Shown here piece by piece: positions 45,801 through 54,117 of a stretch of DNA of 64,000 nt (its first letter is position 1; the number at the start of each line of letters is the position of its first letter). Made by a program: the position numbers and the translations under genes. The notes under the pieces were generated by a model. It searched no databases and was not told where the DNA came from. It saw nothing but the letters and a program-made list of their open reading frames with translations. The DNA is from Lewinellaceae bacterium (lineage in GTDB: Bacteria; Bacteroidota; Bacteroidia; Chitinophagales; Saprospiraceae), in assembly GCA_020636275.1 (NCBI GenBank), contig JACJYD010000002.1:186001-250000 (forward strand), read 5' to 3'.

Positions 45801-47186
45801 ATCGGTCCGCTGGTGGGCGACGGCACGACGGTGTATGAATTTGCGGTGAAAGACGTGGCCCACCCCGATTGCCACGACGTGACATTCACCGGTCCGGTCG
45901 ATTGCGGCGCCGGCCCCTGCGAGATCTACGACCTGGTGGTCGATCCGGGCGAGTGCAACGCGAATGGAGCGTATAACCTGTTCATCAACTTCCAGGTTGA
46001 TAACCCGGGCAATGATTTCTTCGAAGTCTTTTACAACGACCAGAATATCGGCTTCTTCGCCTTGGCGGATCTTCCGGTAGTCATCGAGAATTTTTCGGAT
46101 AATGGGGAAGAAGTCGTGCACATTACCGTATGTATCAACGACGTGCTGCCGCATTGTTGCAAACTGGCCGAGTTTCTCTCTCCCTGTCCGGGAGGGAACG
46201 TATGGCCGGGCGATGCCAACTCCGACAACATCGCCAACAATATCGATTTGCTGAACCTGGGTATGGCCTTCGGGGCCACGGGACCGGAGCGCGCGCAGAC
46301 GAGCATCGCCTGGGAACCCTGGCCTTCGGCGAATTGGATGGCCTCCTTCCCCAATGGGGTGAACTACAAACATGCCGATTGCGACGGATCGGGGAACATC
46401 GACGCCACCGACCAGAGTGCGATCGAACTGAATTACAACGAGACCCACGGCGCCCCTCTTCCGGTTGTCTATAGCGATGGCAATTTGGAAGATCCGCCGC
46501 TCTATGCCGATCTGCCCGAGCAAGGCGTGCTGGGGCCCGGCGACGCCTTCGAGATCCCCATCATCCTGGGTACCCATGAGTTGCAGGTGGACAACATTTA
46601 CGGCATTGCCTTTACCCTGCATTTCGATCCGGACCTCATCGATCCTTCCAGCGTGAACCTCGAATACCCCGTCTCCTGGATGGGCGCTCCGGGTGTGAAT
46701 GCGATCGTGCTCGATAAGAAATTTGTCGAAGAAGGGGTTATCGAGGTAGCGCTTTCCCGCATCGACGGCAACAACGTCTCCGGTTTCGGACCGATCATGG
46801 CCTTCATTGGTATTATCGACGACGTGCTGGGCAAGCACGAGATGAAGATCGAGTTCACCAAAGTGCGGGCCATCATGTCCAACGATGCGATCGTAGACCT
46901 CCAGTTCCCGGAAGAAACGGTCGTCATTACCAGTGCCAAGGAGATCGTACCGCAAACGGAAGGGATCACGGTTTTCCCCAATCCAACCAATAATGAGATC
47001 CGTTGGATGCTGAACTCCGTGCACCAAACCGAATACGCCGCTATCATCGACGTGAACGGGCGGGTGCTTGACGAGCAGTATAGCGCCCATACATCCCTGC
47101 CGGTCAGCGAACTGCCCGCAGGTATGTACTGGCTCAAGGTTCAGGCCGGCGATCAGGTATACATCTCCCGCTTTGTAAAAATGTAA
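42855..47186 (+). CDS. Large T9SS cargo protein with alternating Cys-rich repeats and dockerin-like region
   Basis: A 1443-residue secreted protein. After the signal peptide (RIFTFLLASFIFSFTAKAQ) come two ~200-residue related domains beginning CLDFEEIPIGTIY and CLQFEGLEVGTVY. Seven ~92-residue repeats follow in the order A-A-B-A-B-A-B: type A starts IYDLTVETTPCENGQFY, and type B starts IYDLVVETGECNGDGAY and holds ENFSDNGE and a CC pair. Then comes a dockerin-like stretch (GDANSDNIANNIDLLNLG and ADCDGSGNIDATD, possible Ca2+ loops), a cohesin-like domain, and a C-terminal T9SS sorting domain (TVFPNPTNNEIRWML ... GMYWLKV). It is likely a surface or released adhesive protein; ligand unknown. Confidence 0.85.
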   Translation: MNSVRIFTFLLASFIFSFTAKAQTPICLDFEEIPIGTIYSPATGYAPGDSIFTEESVAVSVQEFDQGNGNMAFGSTVALDVPPNFTIGSGVVLLTNNMNLSFDFSGVSGPLLGIAFGFLDGGGLENLSVNGGDLFVVESFSQLPTTVAPGVTAQVIFLPGVTPPVGTVILQGPVQSLTVGGQELVLDNFCFLIEEPNPDCVLANLTATPQDCNGVGQYQTLVDFDHENNSAAGFNLFLDGQLYGAYFYDELPITLDPLFGNGWTVHQVEIVDLANPDCSISGEFGPVDCSSACLQFEGLEVGTVYGDAGGNSPGDLLFTEAEVPVSIHEFSVNDSTVVFGNAFVENDPFQTAPSIDENYLYASNINLDFDFTGLATDVYAVRFGFAEQGGVINFQVNEGDLYIVEHLADLPMEVAPGVTASVQVVTTPGGAWGWVLLEGPVATLSVGGQELSLDNFCYYQVPPCHIYDLVVETTACENGSFYAILNFQYENVSNEGFTVQGNGVNYGNFNYSEVPLTLGPLAGDGTTPYEFVVTDLVHPDCSDFVDLGTIDCTPEPCNIYDLTVETTPCENGQFYAILNFQYQNVGNQGFKVQGNGVLYGTFEYADLPVTIGPLAGDGTTVYEFSVRDVAHPDCHDVTFTGPVDCGAGPCEIYDLVVETGECNGDGAYSLFINFQVDNPGNDHFEVFYNGQNIGYFLLADLPVTIENFSDNGEQVVHLTFCINDMPDCCKVAEFPSPCPGSPCNIYDLTAETTPCENGQFYVILNFQYENVGGEGFKVVGNGNNYGVFEYGNLPITLGPFLGDGTTVYEFGVSDVLHPDCHDAIAIDPVDCGGSPCEIYDLVVEPGECNGDGAYNLFINFQVDNPGNDFFEVYYGTENLGFFALADLPITIENFSDNGEEVVHIKVCINDMPNCCKVAEFLSPCPSAGCNIYDLTAETTPCENGQFYVILNFQYENVGNQGFKVQGNGNMYGTFDYSQVPVTIGPLVGDGTTVYEFAVKDVAHPDCHDVTFTGPVDCGAGPCEIYDLVVDPGECNANGAYNLFINFQVDNPGNDFFEVFYNDQNIGFFALADLPVVIENFSDNGEEVVHITVCINDVLPHCCKLAEFLSPCPGGNVWPGDANSDNIANNIDLLNLGMAFGATGPERAQTSIAWEPWPSANWMASFPNGVNYKHADCDGSGNIDATDQSAIELNYNETHGAPLPVVYSDGNLEDPPLYADLPEQGVLGPGDAFEIPIILGTHELQVDNIYGIAFTLHFDPDLIDPSSVNLEYPVSWMGAPGVNAIVLDKKFVEEGVIEVALSRIDGNNVSGFGPIMAFIGIIDDVLGKHEMKIEFTKVRAIMSNDAIVDLQFPEETVVITSAKEIVPQTEGITVFPNPTNNEIRWMLNSVHQTEYAAIIDVNGRVLDEQYSAHTSLPVSELPAGMYWLKVQAGDQVYISRFVKM

Positions 47187-47239
47187 TTAATGGACGCCTT
47201 ACCGGGCGTCTCCTCCAAACCTACTGAAAACAGAACCCC

Positions 47240-47294
47240 GGGGCGGTATGTAGCGTGAAAAGATTTTTCACCCTACATCCGCCCCATTTTTTTA
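47240..47294 (+). terminator. Terminator of the T9SS cargo gene
   Basis: The long stem GGGGCGGTATGTAG... pairs with ...CTACATCCGCCCC and is followed by seven T. A smaller GACGCC/GGCGTC stem stands at 47193-47210. Short ACTCTAA repeats follow at 47326-47345. Confidence 0.75.
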
Positions 47295-47353
47295 TCTTTC
47301 CCAACCAAATTCCAGCCTTTTTTCACTCTAAACTCTAAACCCTCAACTAACCC

Positions 47354-48178
47354 ATGACCAACACCATCTTCCACGAATTCTGGCAGCTTTGGTCCCATTG
47401 GAATCAACTGGGCTTGCCCGACGACGCCCGGTTCGAGGAAGAACGTATTGAGATGGGCAAACATTCCCGGCAATATCTGATCCGCATAGGGCCGATGGAG
47501 CCGGTGTACGACAAGGTCGTCCTCTTCTACCACGGCGGCGGCTGGCAGTTCGGCCGTCCGGAGCAGTTCCGCAAGTACGCTTATGTGTTGGTGCGGGAGG
47601 GCTACCAGGTTTTCCTGCCTTCCCACCGGAAGATCCCTTTTTCCGACTTTTCAGATATGCGCCTGGATATTCAATTGGCCCTGAAAACGGTGCTGGACTG
47701 GATGTGCCGGCGCGACAGATCAGAATGCAGGGTCGTGATCGGCGGCATGTCGTCCGGCGGCAACCTGGCGGCTTTGCTCGCCCTCGACCCGGAGAACCGT
47801 AAAGCCGCAGGCGTCGCTCCCGAACAGATTGCCGGTCTCTTCGCCCTGGCCGCCCCACTCAACCTCGATGCCATGTGGAGCAGTCCCTCCCTGCTGGCCT
47901 TCGCCGGTCCCCGAAGCGGGGCGCTCTACCAGCAAGCAAATCCCTATTTTTTCCTTGAAAGATCCACCCCGCCGCCTACCTTCATCGTGCACGGGGAAGC
48001 CGACGCCCTGGTAGAACTGGAAGCGGCCCAAAGTTTTTTCGAAAAAATGGAGGAGTTGTACCCCGGCCGGGCCGAGTGTATGATGATTCCCAATGGCTCC
48101 CACCTCGATGTGGCCAGTTGGGCGTATCAGGATAATTTTATCCGGTATGCGCTGTTACATTGGTTGAAGGGGATTTGA
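47354..48178 (+). CDS. Alpha/beta hydrolase (HSL/carboxylesterase-like)
   Basis: A 274-residue enzyme. HGGGWQFGRPEQF is the oxyanion-hole HGGG motif of the hormone-sensitive-lipase group, GGMSSGGNLAAL holds the nucleophile serine (about residue 133), VHGEADALVELEAA the acid residue and NGSHLDV the catalytic histidine. All three triad members appear present, so it is likely an active esterase or related hydrolase on a small ester or amide. No signal peptide is visible, so it is cytoplasmic. It is a stand-alone gene between the cargo terminator and the miaB promoter. Confidence 0.88.
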   Translation: MTNTIFHEFWQLWSHWNQLGLPDDARFEEERIEMGKHSRQYLIRIGPMEPVYDKVVLFYHGGGWQFGRPEQFRKYAYVLVREGYQVFLPSHRKIPFSDFSDMRLDIQLALKTVLDWMCRRDRSECRVVIGGMSSGGNLAALLALDPENRKAAGVAPEQIAGLFALAAPLNLDAMWSSPSLLAFAGPRSGALYQQANPYFFLERSTPPPTFIVHGEADALVELEAAQSFFEKMEELYPGRAECMMIPNGSHLDVASWAYQDNFIRYALLHWLKGI

Positions 48179-48221
48179 TCCCGGTTCCTGCCAAAATGGC
48201 ATTTTCTTCAAAAAAATCCTG

Positions 48222-48229
48222 TAACTTTG
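48222..48229 (+). promoter_or_regulatory. -7 box of the miaB promoter
   Basis: TAACTTTG fits TAnnTTTG and lies ~47 nt before the ATG at 48276. Confidence 0.65.
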
Positions 48230-48242
48230 CCAACCGTTTTGG

Positions 48243-48262
48243 AAGTTGAATAGTTGAATAGT
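48243..48262. repeat. Short family B-like octamers in the miaB leader
   Basis: Two and a half GTTGAATA octamers. The last overlaps a GTG that could serve as an alternative miaB start. Confidence 0.65.
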
Positions 48263-48275
48263 GGAAAAGAATTCA

Positions 48276-49712
48276 ATGTTTGAACAAGCAGGCCCATTGA
48301 ACTTAAATAAAGACATGGACGAATCCCGCCAGGGCGAGGTCTTCTTCCAGGAAGCCCCTGTTCGCGACGGGCATCAGCGTTCGTTCTATATCGAGAGCTA
48401 TGGCTGCCAGATGAACTTCAGCGATAGCGAGATCGTAGCGTCGATCCTCGGCGAGGTGGGTTTTCAACCGACCCGCGAGATGGAGACGGCCGACCTGATC
48501 CTGGTCAATACCTGTTCGATCCGGGAGAAGGCGGAGGAAACCGTGCGCAAACGCCTCCAGGTATTCAATAAGCAAAAGCGTCAGCGTCCCGACCTGATGA
48601 TCGGCGTATTGGGCTGCATGGCCGAGCGCCTCAAAGCCAAATTCCTCGAAGAGGAAAAACTGGTGGACATGGTGGTGGGCCCCGATGCTTACCGCGACCT
48701 GCCCAAACTGCTGGCCAACGCCGAAGAAGGGGAGAAGGGCGTCAACGTATTTCTCTCCCGCGAAGAGACCTATGCCGATATCAGTCCGCTGCGCCTCGAC
48801 TCCAACGGGGTGACGGCTTTCATCTCCATCATGCGGGGCTGCGACAATATGTGCTCTTTCTGCGTGGTGCCCTACACCCGTGGACGCGAGCGCAGCCGCA
48901 ATGCCTTCAGTATCGTATCCGAAGCGCAGGACCTGTTCGACCGCGGCTACCGCGAAGTGACCCTGCTCGGCCAAAACGTCGATTCGTACAAATGGGAAAA
49001 CCCGGAGACGAAGGAGGTGGTCAATTTTGCCCAACTGTTGGAAATGACGGCCCTCGTGCATCCCGACCTGCGCATCCGCTTCTCTACCTCTCATCCGAAG
49101 GACATCACGGACGAGGTATTGTACACCATGGCGAGGTACGAAAATATTTGCAACTACATCCACCTGCCGGTCCAGTCGGGCAACAGCCGCATCCTCGAGC
49201 TGATGAACCGCACTTACGACCGCGAGTGGTATATGGACCGCGTGCGCGCCATCTACCGCATTATTCCCGATTGTGCGATCTCCAGCGATATCATCACCGG
49301 TTTCTGTACGGAGACCGAGGAGGAGCACCAGGAATCGCTGAGCATGATCGAATTCGCTAACTACAGCATGTCCTACATGTTTGCCTACAGCGAGCGACCG
49401 GGTACGCCCGCCGCCAAAAAATACGCCGACGACGTGCCGGAGGAAGTGAAAAAACGCCGTCTCGACGAGGTGATCCGACTCCAGACGCAGATTGCCTACC
49501 GGCACAATAAAGCCGACATCGGCAAGACGTTCAAGGTATTGATCGAGGGCGACTCCAAACGCTCCGAGCTGGAATTCAAGGGCCGTAACTCACAGAATAA
49601 AATGATCGTGTTTCCGAAAAAGCCCGGGCTTCGCCCCGGAGATTATGTAATGATTAGAATCACTGAAGCAACTAGTGCTACCCTTCGGGGGAAAATAGAG
49701 ACTGGTGACTAG
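48276..49712 (+). CDS. miaB: tRNA-2-methylthio-N6-dimethylallyladenosine synthase MiaB
   Basis: A 478-residue radical-SAM methylthiotransferase that adds a methylthio group to i6A37 of tRNAs. N-terminal UPF0004 domain with cluster cysteines in [22 protein letters not shown] and GVLGCMAER; radical SAM motif [16 protein letters not shown]-terminal TRAM domain (about the last 65 residues). I choose the ATG at 48276; a GTG at 48261 within the repeat is possible. The C-terminus (KIETGD) and TAG stop are inside the family F repeat. Confidence 0.95.
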   Translation: MFEQAGPLNLNKDMDESRQGEVFFQEAPVRDGHQRSFYIESYGCQMNFSDSEIVASILGEVGFQPTREMETADLILVNTCSIREKAEETVRKRLQVFNKQKRQRPDLMIGVLGCMAERLKAKFLEEEKLVDMVVGPDAYRDLPKLLANAEEGEKGVNVFLSREETYADISPLRLDSNGVTAFISIMRGCDNMCSFCVVPYTRGRERSRNAFSIVSEAQDLFDRGYREVTLLGQNVDSYKWENPETKEVVNFAQLLEMTALVHPDLRIRFSTSHPKDITDEVLYTMARYENICNYIHLPVQSGNSRILELMNRTYDREWYMDRVRAIYRIIPDCAISSDIITGFCTETEEEHQESLSMIEFANYSMSYMFAYSERPGTPAAKKYADDVPEEVKKRRLDEVIRLQTQIAYRHNKADIGKTFKVLIEGDSKRSELEFKGRNSQNKMIVFPKKPGLRPGDYVMIRITEATSATLRGKIETGD

Positions 49713-49774
49713 TGACTGGTATGGGGTTTCTTTCTCACCAAAAACCAGTCACAAGTTACCAATCACAAGTCACT
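49701..49774. repeat. Family F inverted repeat (miaB-sigma54 activator gap)
   Basis: The left arm 49701-49720 (ACTGGTGACTAGTGACTGGT) and the right arm 49744-49774 (ACCAGTCACAAGTTACC and on) are imperfect complements. The miaB stop TAG is in the left arm. The right arm ends 6 nt before the next start. Confidence 0.8.
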
Positions 49775-49780
49775 AAAAAA

Positions 49781-51046
49781 ATGTCTGACCTCCAATCCAT
49801 AAAAGCCCGTTTCGGGATCATCGGCCACTCCGACCTGCTGGACAGGGCACTGGGTACCGCCGTGCGTGTTGCCGGTACGGACCTGACCGTATTGATCGTT
49901 GGCGAAAGTGGGGTGGGGAAGGAGGTCTTTTCCAAGATCATCCACGCCCTAAGTGCGCGCAAACACGAGAATTTCATTGCCGTTAACTGCGGCGCTATAC
50001 CGGCCGGTACGATCAATTCCGAATTGTTCGGTCACGAAAAAGGTTCCTTCACAGGGGCTACATCCGACCGGAAGGGGTATTTCGAAACCGTTAGCGGGGG
50101 CACGATCTTTCTGGATGAGATCGCTGAAATGCCGCTCGATACCCAGGCCTTCCTGCTGCGCGTCCTCGAATCGGGCGAGTTCATGCGGGTGGGCTCTTCG
50201 ACCGTGCTGCGGACCGACGTGCGCGTCATCGCGGCTACCAATGTCGACCTGGAAGAACGGGTGCGCAAAGGGAAATTCCGCGAGGACCTGTACTACCGCC
50301 TCAGCACCGTGCCCATTAAGGTGCCGTCGCTGAAGGAACGGCGGGATGATATCCCTCTCCTTTTCCGGAAATTCACGCTCGACTTTGCGGAGCGCTACCG
50401 CACCGATCCGATCCAACTGGAGGATACGGCCCTGACCCTGCTGGCCAACTACCACTGGCCCGGCAATGTGCGGGAACTGAAAAACCTGGCTGAGCAGATC
50501 TCGGTCCTATCGGAAAAAAGACTGGTCACTGCTGAGGATATCCTGCGGTACCTCCCTCAGATCGCTCAGCGGCACCTCCCTATGGTCGCCGACCAGATCG
50601 CGCAAAACGGCGGACATATGCAGGAGCGGGAGATCCTGTACAAACTGCTTTTCGATATGAAAGCAGACCTCAACGACCTGAAGAGCCTGGTCTTCGAGAT
50701 GATCCGCCGCAACGACCTGAACGTGCCGGAAATCAAGGGCCTGGAACCACCGGTCCCTTCTTACGGGGAACCCGCCCTGTCCGCACCCGTATCTGTAAAG
50801 AAATCCTCGGGCCATTTTTCCGGAATGGAAGCGGTTCCGGTAAAACCCATTCTCCTGGATCAGGAAGAAGACCCCTACCAGAAAACCGAAGAGGTGGAAG
50901 ATAACCTTTCCCTGGAGGAAATGGAAAAAGACCTTATCGAACGGGCCCTGAAGAAACACGGCGGCCGCCGGAAAGATGCCGCCCAGGATCTGGGTATCTC
51001 GGAACGGACCCTGTACAGGAAGATAAAGCAATATCATTTACAGTAA
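49781..51046 (+). CDS. Sigma-54-dependent transcriptional activator without receiver domain
   Basis: A 421-residue enhancer-binding protein. It begins directly with the AAA+ domain: Walker A VGESGVGKE, the sigma-54 contact loop as HEKGSFTGATS (GSFTGA rather than GAFTGA), Walker B GGTIFLDEIAEM, and a Fis-type helix-turn-helix at the end (RRKDAAQDLGISERTLYRKI). There is no N-terminal sensor or receiver domain, so activity must be set by abundance or partner proteins. The ATG at 49781 is preferred; an upstream open frame is encoded by the repeat. A ~110-residue acidic linker separates the AAA+ and HTH parts. Confidence 0.92.
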   Translation: MSDLQSIKARFGIIGHSDLLDRALGTAVRVAGTDLTVLIVGESGVGKEVFSKIIHALSARKHENFIAVNCGAIPAGTINSELFGHEKGSFTGATSDRKGYFETVSGGTIFLDEIAEMPLDTQAFLLRVLESGEFMRVGSSTVLRTDVRVIAATNVDLEERVRKGKFREDLYYRLSTVPIKVPSLKERRDDIPLLFRKFTLDFAERYRTDPIQLEDTALTLLANYHWPGNVRELKNLAEQISVLSEKRLVTAEDILRYLPQIAQRHLPMVADQIAQNGGHMQEREILYKLLFDMKADLNDLKSLVFEMIRRNDLNVPEIKGLEPPVPSYGEPALSAPVSVKKSSGHFSGMEAVPVKPILLDQEEDPYQKTEEVEDNLSLEEMEKDLIERALKKHGGRRKDAAQDLGISERTLYRKIKQYHLQ

Positions 51047-51070
51047 TGTATAGCGTATAGTGTTGGGTGA

Positions 51071-52066
51071 ATGAAAAAGCTGCAGCTGGAAGAATTGAAC
51101 CGTTATTCGGTGGAGGAATTCAAGCGCCTCCCCAAGACGCCGATCGTAATCGTGTTGGACAATATCCGCTCGGCTCTGAACGTCGGTTCGATCTTCCGCA
51201 CCGCCGATGCTTTTGCCCTGCAGGGCATTCACCTTTGCGGCATCACGGCTCAGCCTCCGCATCGCGAGATCCTGAAAACCGCGATCGGCGCTACCGAATC
51301 GGTCGATTGGCAGTATTTTCCGAATCCCGCCGATTCCTTCGACCATCTCCGCCGCGAGGGCTATCGCATTATCGGGATCGAACAAACCGATGCGAGCACC
51401 CCTCTCCAGCTTTTTCAAACTTCGACGGACCAACCCTGTGCCCTCGTCTTCGGCAACGAAGTCGGCGGCCTGTCGGATGCTATTCTCCCCCAGCTCGATG
51501 CCTGCATCGAGATCCCCCAATTCGGCACCAAACATTCCCTGAATGTGGCCGTATGCGTGGGGATCGTGGTGTGGACGTTTTTTCAATTTCAAAAAATGAG
51601 CGCAATCACCAATCACCAATCACCAATCACCAATCACCAATCACCAATCACCATGACCTATTGGCTCGTAAAATCCGAACCCTTTGTCTATTCTTACGAT
51701 GACCTCTTGCGCGATGGTGTAACTGACTGGTCGGGCGTCCGCAATTACGGGGCACGCAACCATCTGCGCGCTATGAAGAAAGGCGATCTGGTCCTCTACT
51801 ACCATAGCCGGGAAGGTCTGGAAGTAGTCGGTATTGCCCAGGTGGTCCGGGAGCACTATCCGGATCCCACGGCGGAGAAGGGCGACTGGTCGGCAGTGGA
51901 CCTGGCCCCATATAAGCGCCTGACCAGGCCGGTGTCGCTTCAGGCTATCAAACAGGAACCCGGTCTGGCCAATATCGGCCTGGTCCGGATCGGCAGGCTT
52001 TCGGTCATGCCCCTGGAGAAAAAGGAGTTCTTCAAGATTGCTGAAATGGGCGATACCAAACTTTGA
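51071..52066 (+). CDS. TrmH/SpoU-family RNA methyltransferase fused to an EVE-domain protein
   Basis: A 331-residue open frame. Residues 1-178 form a SPOUT methyltransferase with its three motifs: LNVGSIFRTADAF, ALVFGNEVGGLSD and IPQFGTKHSLNVAVCVG, as in TrmH-like 2'-O-methyltransferases. Residues ~195-331 form an EVE domain (YWLVKSEPFVYSYDDL, WSGVRNYGARNHL, GDLVLYYHS), a PUA-like reader of modified bases. They are joined by a linker of repeated ITNHQSP residues translated from six AATCACC heptamers. An ATG at 51653 could let the EVE part be made alone. Both parts normally occur as separate genes. Confidence 0.85.
   Translation: MKKLQLEELNRYSVEEFKRLPKTPIVIVLDNIRSALNVGSIFRTADAFALQGIHLCGITAQPPHREILKTAIGATESVDWQYFPNPADSFDHLRREGYRIIGIEQTDASTPLQLFQTSTDQPCALVFGNEVGGLSDAILPQLDACIEIPQFGTKHSLNVAVCVGIVVWTFFQFQKMSAITNHQSPITNHQSPITMTYWLVKSEPFVYSYDDLLRDGVTDWSGVRNYGARNHLRAMKKGDLVLYYHSREGLEVVGIAQVVREHYPDPTAEKGDWSAVDLAPYKRLTRPVSLQAIKQEPGLANIGLVRIGRLSVMPLEKKEFFKIAEMGDTKL
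51603..51652. repeat. Family E heptamer array translated as a protein linker
   Basis: Six AATCACC heptamers in tandem. Three units are 21 nt, so the frame reads the seven-residue period ITNHQSP without stops. It ends at the natural ATG of the EVE gene. Confidence 0.9.
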
Positions 52067-52131
52067 ATTGTGTGACAATTTCGGTATCTTACCGTCTATA
52101 CTTTCGTATACTTAACAAAACACTCTCCAAT

Positions 52132-52461
52132 ATGAAGTTCGAAGTTTTCAAGAGCAAAAACGGCGAATTCTATTTCAGCCTTTTTGCAAAAAATGGACAA
52201 AAAATTCTCGGAAGCGAAGGCTATTCCAGCAAGGCCGCTTGCATGAATGGCGTTGAATCCGTACGCAAAAATGCGGCTTCTGCAGATAATTTTGAGGTGA
52301 AGACGGCCTCCGACGGCCGGATGTTCTTCAACCTGAAATCAACGAACGGTCAAGTGATCGGTAAGAGCCAGATGTATAAGTCGAGATCGGGCCTGAAAGG
52401 CGGCATCGATTCGGTACAAGCCAATGCACCCGGCGCTCCCGTCGAAGAACGGGAGGGCTAA
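52132..52461 (+). CDS. YegP/DUF1508-family protein
   Basis: A 109-residue protein made of two similar ~48-residue DUF1508 repeats: FEVFKSKNGEFYFSLFAKNG ... SEGYSSKAACMNGVESV and FEVKTASDGRMFFNLKSTNG ... SQMYKSRSGLKGGIDSV. Each is a beta-beta-beta-alpha unit. The family is widespread and its role is not known. The ATG at 52132 starts the first repeat. A strong terminator follows directly. Confidence 0.92.
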   Translation: MKFEVFKSKNGEFYFSLFAKNGQKILGSEGYSSKAACMNGVESVRKNAASADNFEVKTASDGRMFFNLKSTNGQVIGKSQMYKSRSGLKGGIDSVQANAPGAPVEEREG

Positions 52462-52465
52462 TAAG

Positions 52466-52501
52466 AAAAAAAGCGCGATGCCCGGGCATCGCGCTTTTTT
52501 T
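52466..52501 (+). terminator. Terminator after the YegP-like gene (bidirectional)
   Basis: A perfect palindrome with arms 52466-52483 and 52484-52501, GC core GCGCGATGCCC/GGGCATCGCGC and A/T runs at both ends. It serves this gene and the convergent sulfatase gene, whose stop codon it touches. Confidence 0.9.
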
Positions 52502-54116
52502 ATAAGGGGAAGAAAAAATCCCTGTCCCCGTCCCGAAACCGGAAATTCATGACCCTCGGCCACAGGGGAGGCTGTAATTCTTTTTCCCACCCGGACATAT
52601 CTGTCATCAGCGAGTCCCGCTCCTCGGGCCGTTGCTCCCATAGCGAGGTCGTTTCGTAAGGGTCGCAATTCATGTAGTACAAAACGCCGTTTCCACTCAA
52701 TTCGTCGTGGAGTAGTTTCCAGGGCCCTTTCCGTATAGCTTTTTGAAAACCGGATCGCCAGTAGATGGCCGGGTGCGGCGGCCGCTCTTCCTCAGCCTGC
52801 AGGTAAGGCATGAGATCGACCCCGTCCATCGGCCGGTCCCCGGGCAAGGGAACCCGCGCGGCGCTCGCCACCGTGGCAAAGATATCCACCGCGCTCACCG
52901 GTTGGGAGAACGCCATGCCGGAGGGGGTGTGCCCCGGCCAGGAAAAGAAGAACGGCACCTGCACCCCGCCCTCAAATTCCGTGAATTTGCCGCCCTTGAG
53001 CGGGGCATTGGTGGTGGCCTGCGTATAGGTGGCGCCTCCATTGTCGCTCAGAAAGAACACGAGCGTATTGGTGTCCAGTCCTTCCGCTTTCAGCTTATCC
53101 AGAATGCGGCCCACGGCTTCGTCGAGCGAGGCGATCATGGAAAAGTAAACCCGTTTGCGGGGATCTTCGATCGAGGTAAATCGGTCGTAGAAACGCCGCT
53201 CGGCCTGGAAAGGGGTATGTGGTGCCGAAAACGGCACGTAGAGAAAGAACGGTTGTGCTTTGTGTTTTTCGATAAATCCGATGGCCTCGTCCGCCAGCCG
53301 GTTGGTCAGGTAGGCCGTATCCTCCACGACCTGATCGTTGATGCGGATCGCACAGGCGCCCGTACGGCCTTTTCGCCAGATATGTGGATCCGAAAAATCG
53401 GGGTTCCGCTGATTGACGATGCCGGGGTCGGCCGGATCGGCGTAGAGCGAGAAGGCCTCGTAGAAGCCGTAGTGATAGTCGAACCCCATCAGGTTGGGCA
53501 GGGAAGGCGGATCGTAGCCCAGGTGCCATTTCCCGATGATGCCGGTGGCATACCCCGCCTTTTGCAGCAGCTCCGCCAGGGTGATCTCGGAAGGAGGCAG
53601 CCCCTGTTTGTGGAGTTCGGCCTTGCCGGGATAGCGGAAATCTTCGTCGGCTACCTGCCACTCCGGGGTATCCAAAAACCATTTGTAGACATAATATTCC
53701 AGGCGGTTTTTCGGGTACCGGTCGTGTGGCTGGTACTCGAACCCAAACCGTTGTTGGTAGCGCCCGGTGAGCAGCGCGGCTCGTGAAGGCGCGCAAATGG
53801 GAGAGGTGATATAGCCCTCTTCGAACCGCACGCCCTCCTGCCCGAGCGCATCGATGCGGGCCGTTTTAATGGGAATATCCCCGTAGAGGGAAATGTCCAT
53901 CTTGCCCAGATCGTCGGCGAGGATAAGCACAATGTTGGGACGGGAGAGGGTGTCGGGGGCCAGGGGAGCGGCGAGGAAGGCCTCTTTCCGGGCCAGGGCA
54001 TCTTCGTCGACCGGGATGGTCCAGCGATCGTTGGACAGCGGCCACCACAGGAAGCCCACCACCGGGATAACAGCGAGGAACCACCAGATGCGGCGGGAGG
54101 AATGAAGGCGTTTCAT
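52500..54116 (-). CDS. Sulfatase (arylsulfatase family)
   Basis: A 538-residue type I sulfatase. The signature CAPSRAALLTGR (Cys about residue 106) is the C-x-P-S-R site whose cysteine becomes formylglycine. Metal ligands appear in NIVLILADDLGKMDIS near the N-terminus and FFLSDNGGATY later; GIIGKWHLGY is also typical. One N-terminal membrane anchor or signal (RIWWFLAVIPVVGFLWWPL) places it outside the cytoplasm. It likely cleaves sulfate esters of polysaccharides or aryl sulfates. The ATG at 54116 gives the anchor; an upstream extension overlaps the next gene. Confidence 0.92.
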   Translation of the reverse strand: MKRLHSSRRIWWFLAVIPVVGFLWWPLSNDRWTIPVDEDALARKEAFLAAPLAPDTLSRPNIVLILADDLGKMDISLYGDIPIKTARIDALGQEGVRFEEGYITSPICAPSRAALLTGRYQQRFGFEYQPHDRYPKNRLEYYVYKWFLDTPEWQVADEDFRYPGKAELHKQGLPPSEITLAELLQKAGYATGIIGKWHLGYDPPSLPNLMGFDYHYGFYEAFSLYADPADPGIVNQRNPDFSDPHIWRKGRTGACAIRINDQVVEDTAYLTNRLADEAIGFIEKHKAQPFFLYVPFSAPHTPFQAERRFYDRFTSIEDPRKRVYFSMIASLDEAVGRILDKLKAEGLDTNTLVFFLSDNGGATYTQATTNAPLKGGKFTEFEGGVQVPFFFSWPGHTPSGMAFSQPVSAVDIFATVASAARVPLPGDRPMDGVDLMPYLQAEEERPPHPAIYWRSGFQKAIRKGPWKLLHDELSGNGVLYYMNCDPYETTSLWEQRPEERDSLMTDMSGWEKELQPPLWPRVMNFRFRDGDRDFFFPL

Positions 54117-54117
54117 A

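Noticed and set aside
49712..49780. N-terminal extension of the sigma-54 activator
   Set aside because: The extra residues are translated from the family F repeat (PVTSYQSQVTKK) and have no counterpart in the family; the ATG at 49781 fits better.
51603..51652. Possible frameshift or sequencing error rather than a real fusion
   Set aside because: The six units are exact and keep frame. I cannot exclude a wrong unit count, but the sequence as given is open, so it is reported as a fusion with this caveat.
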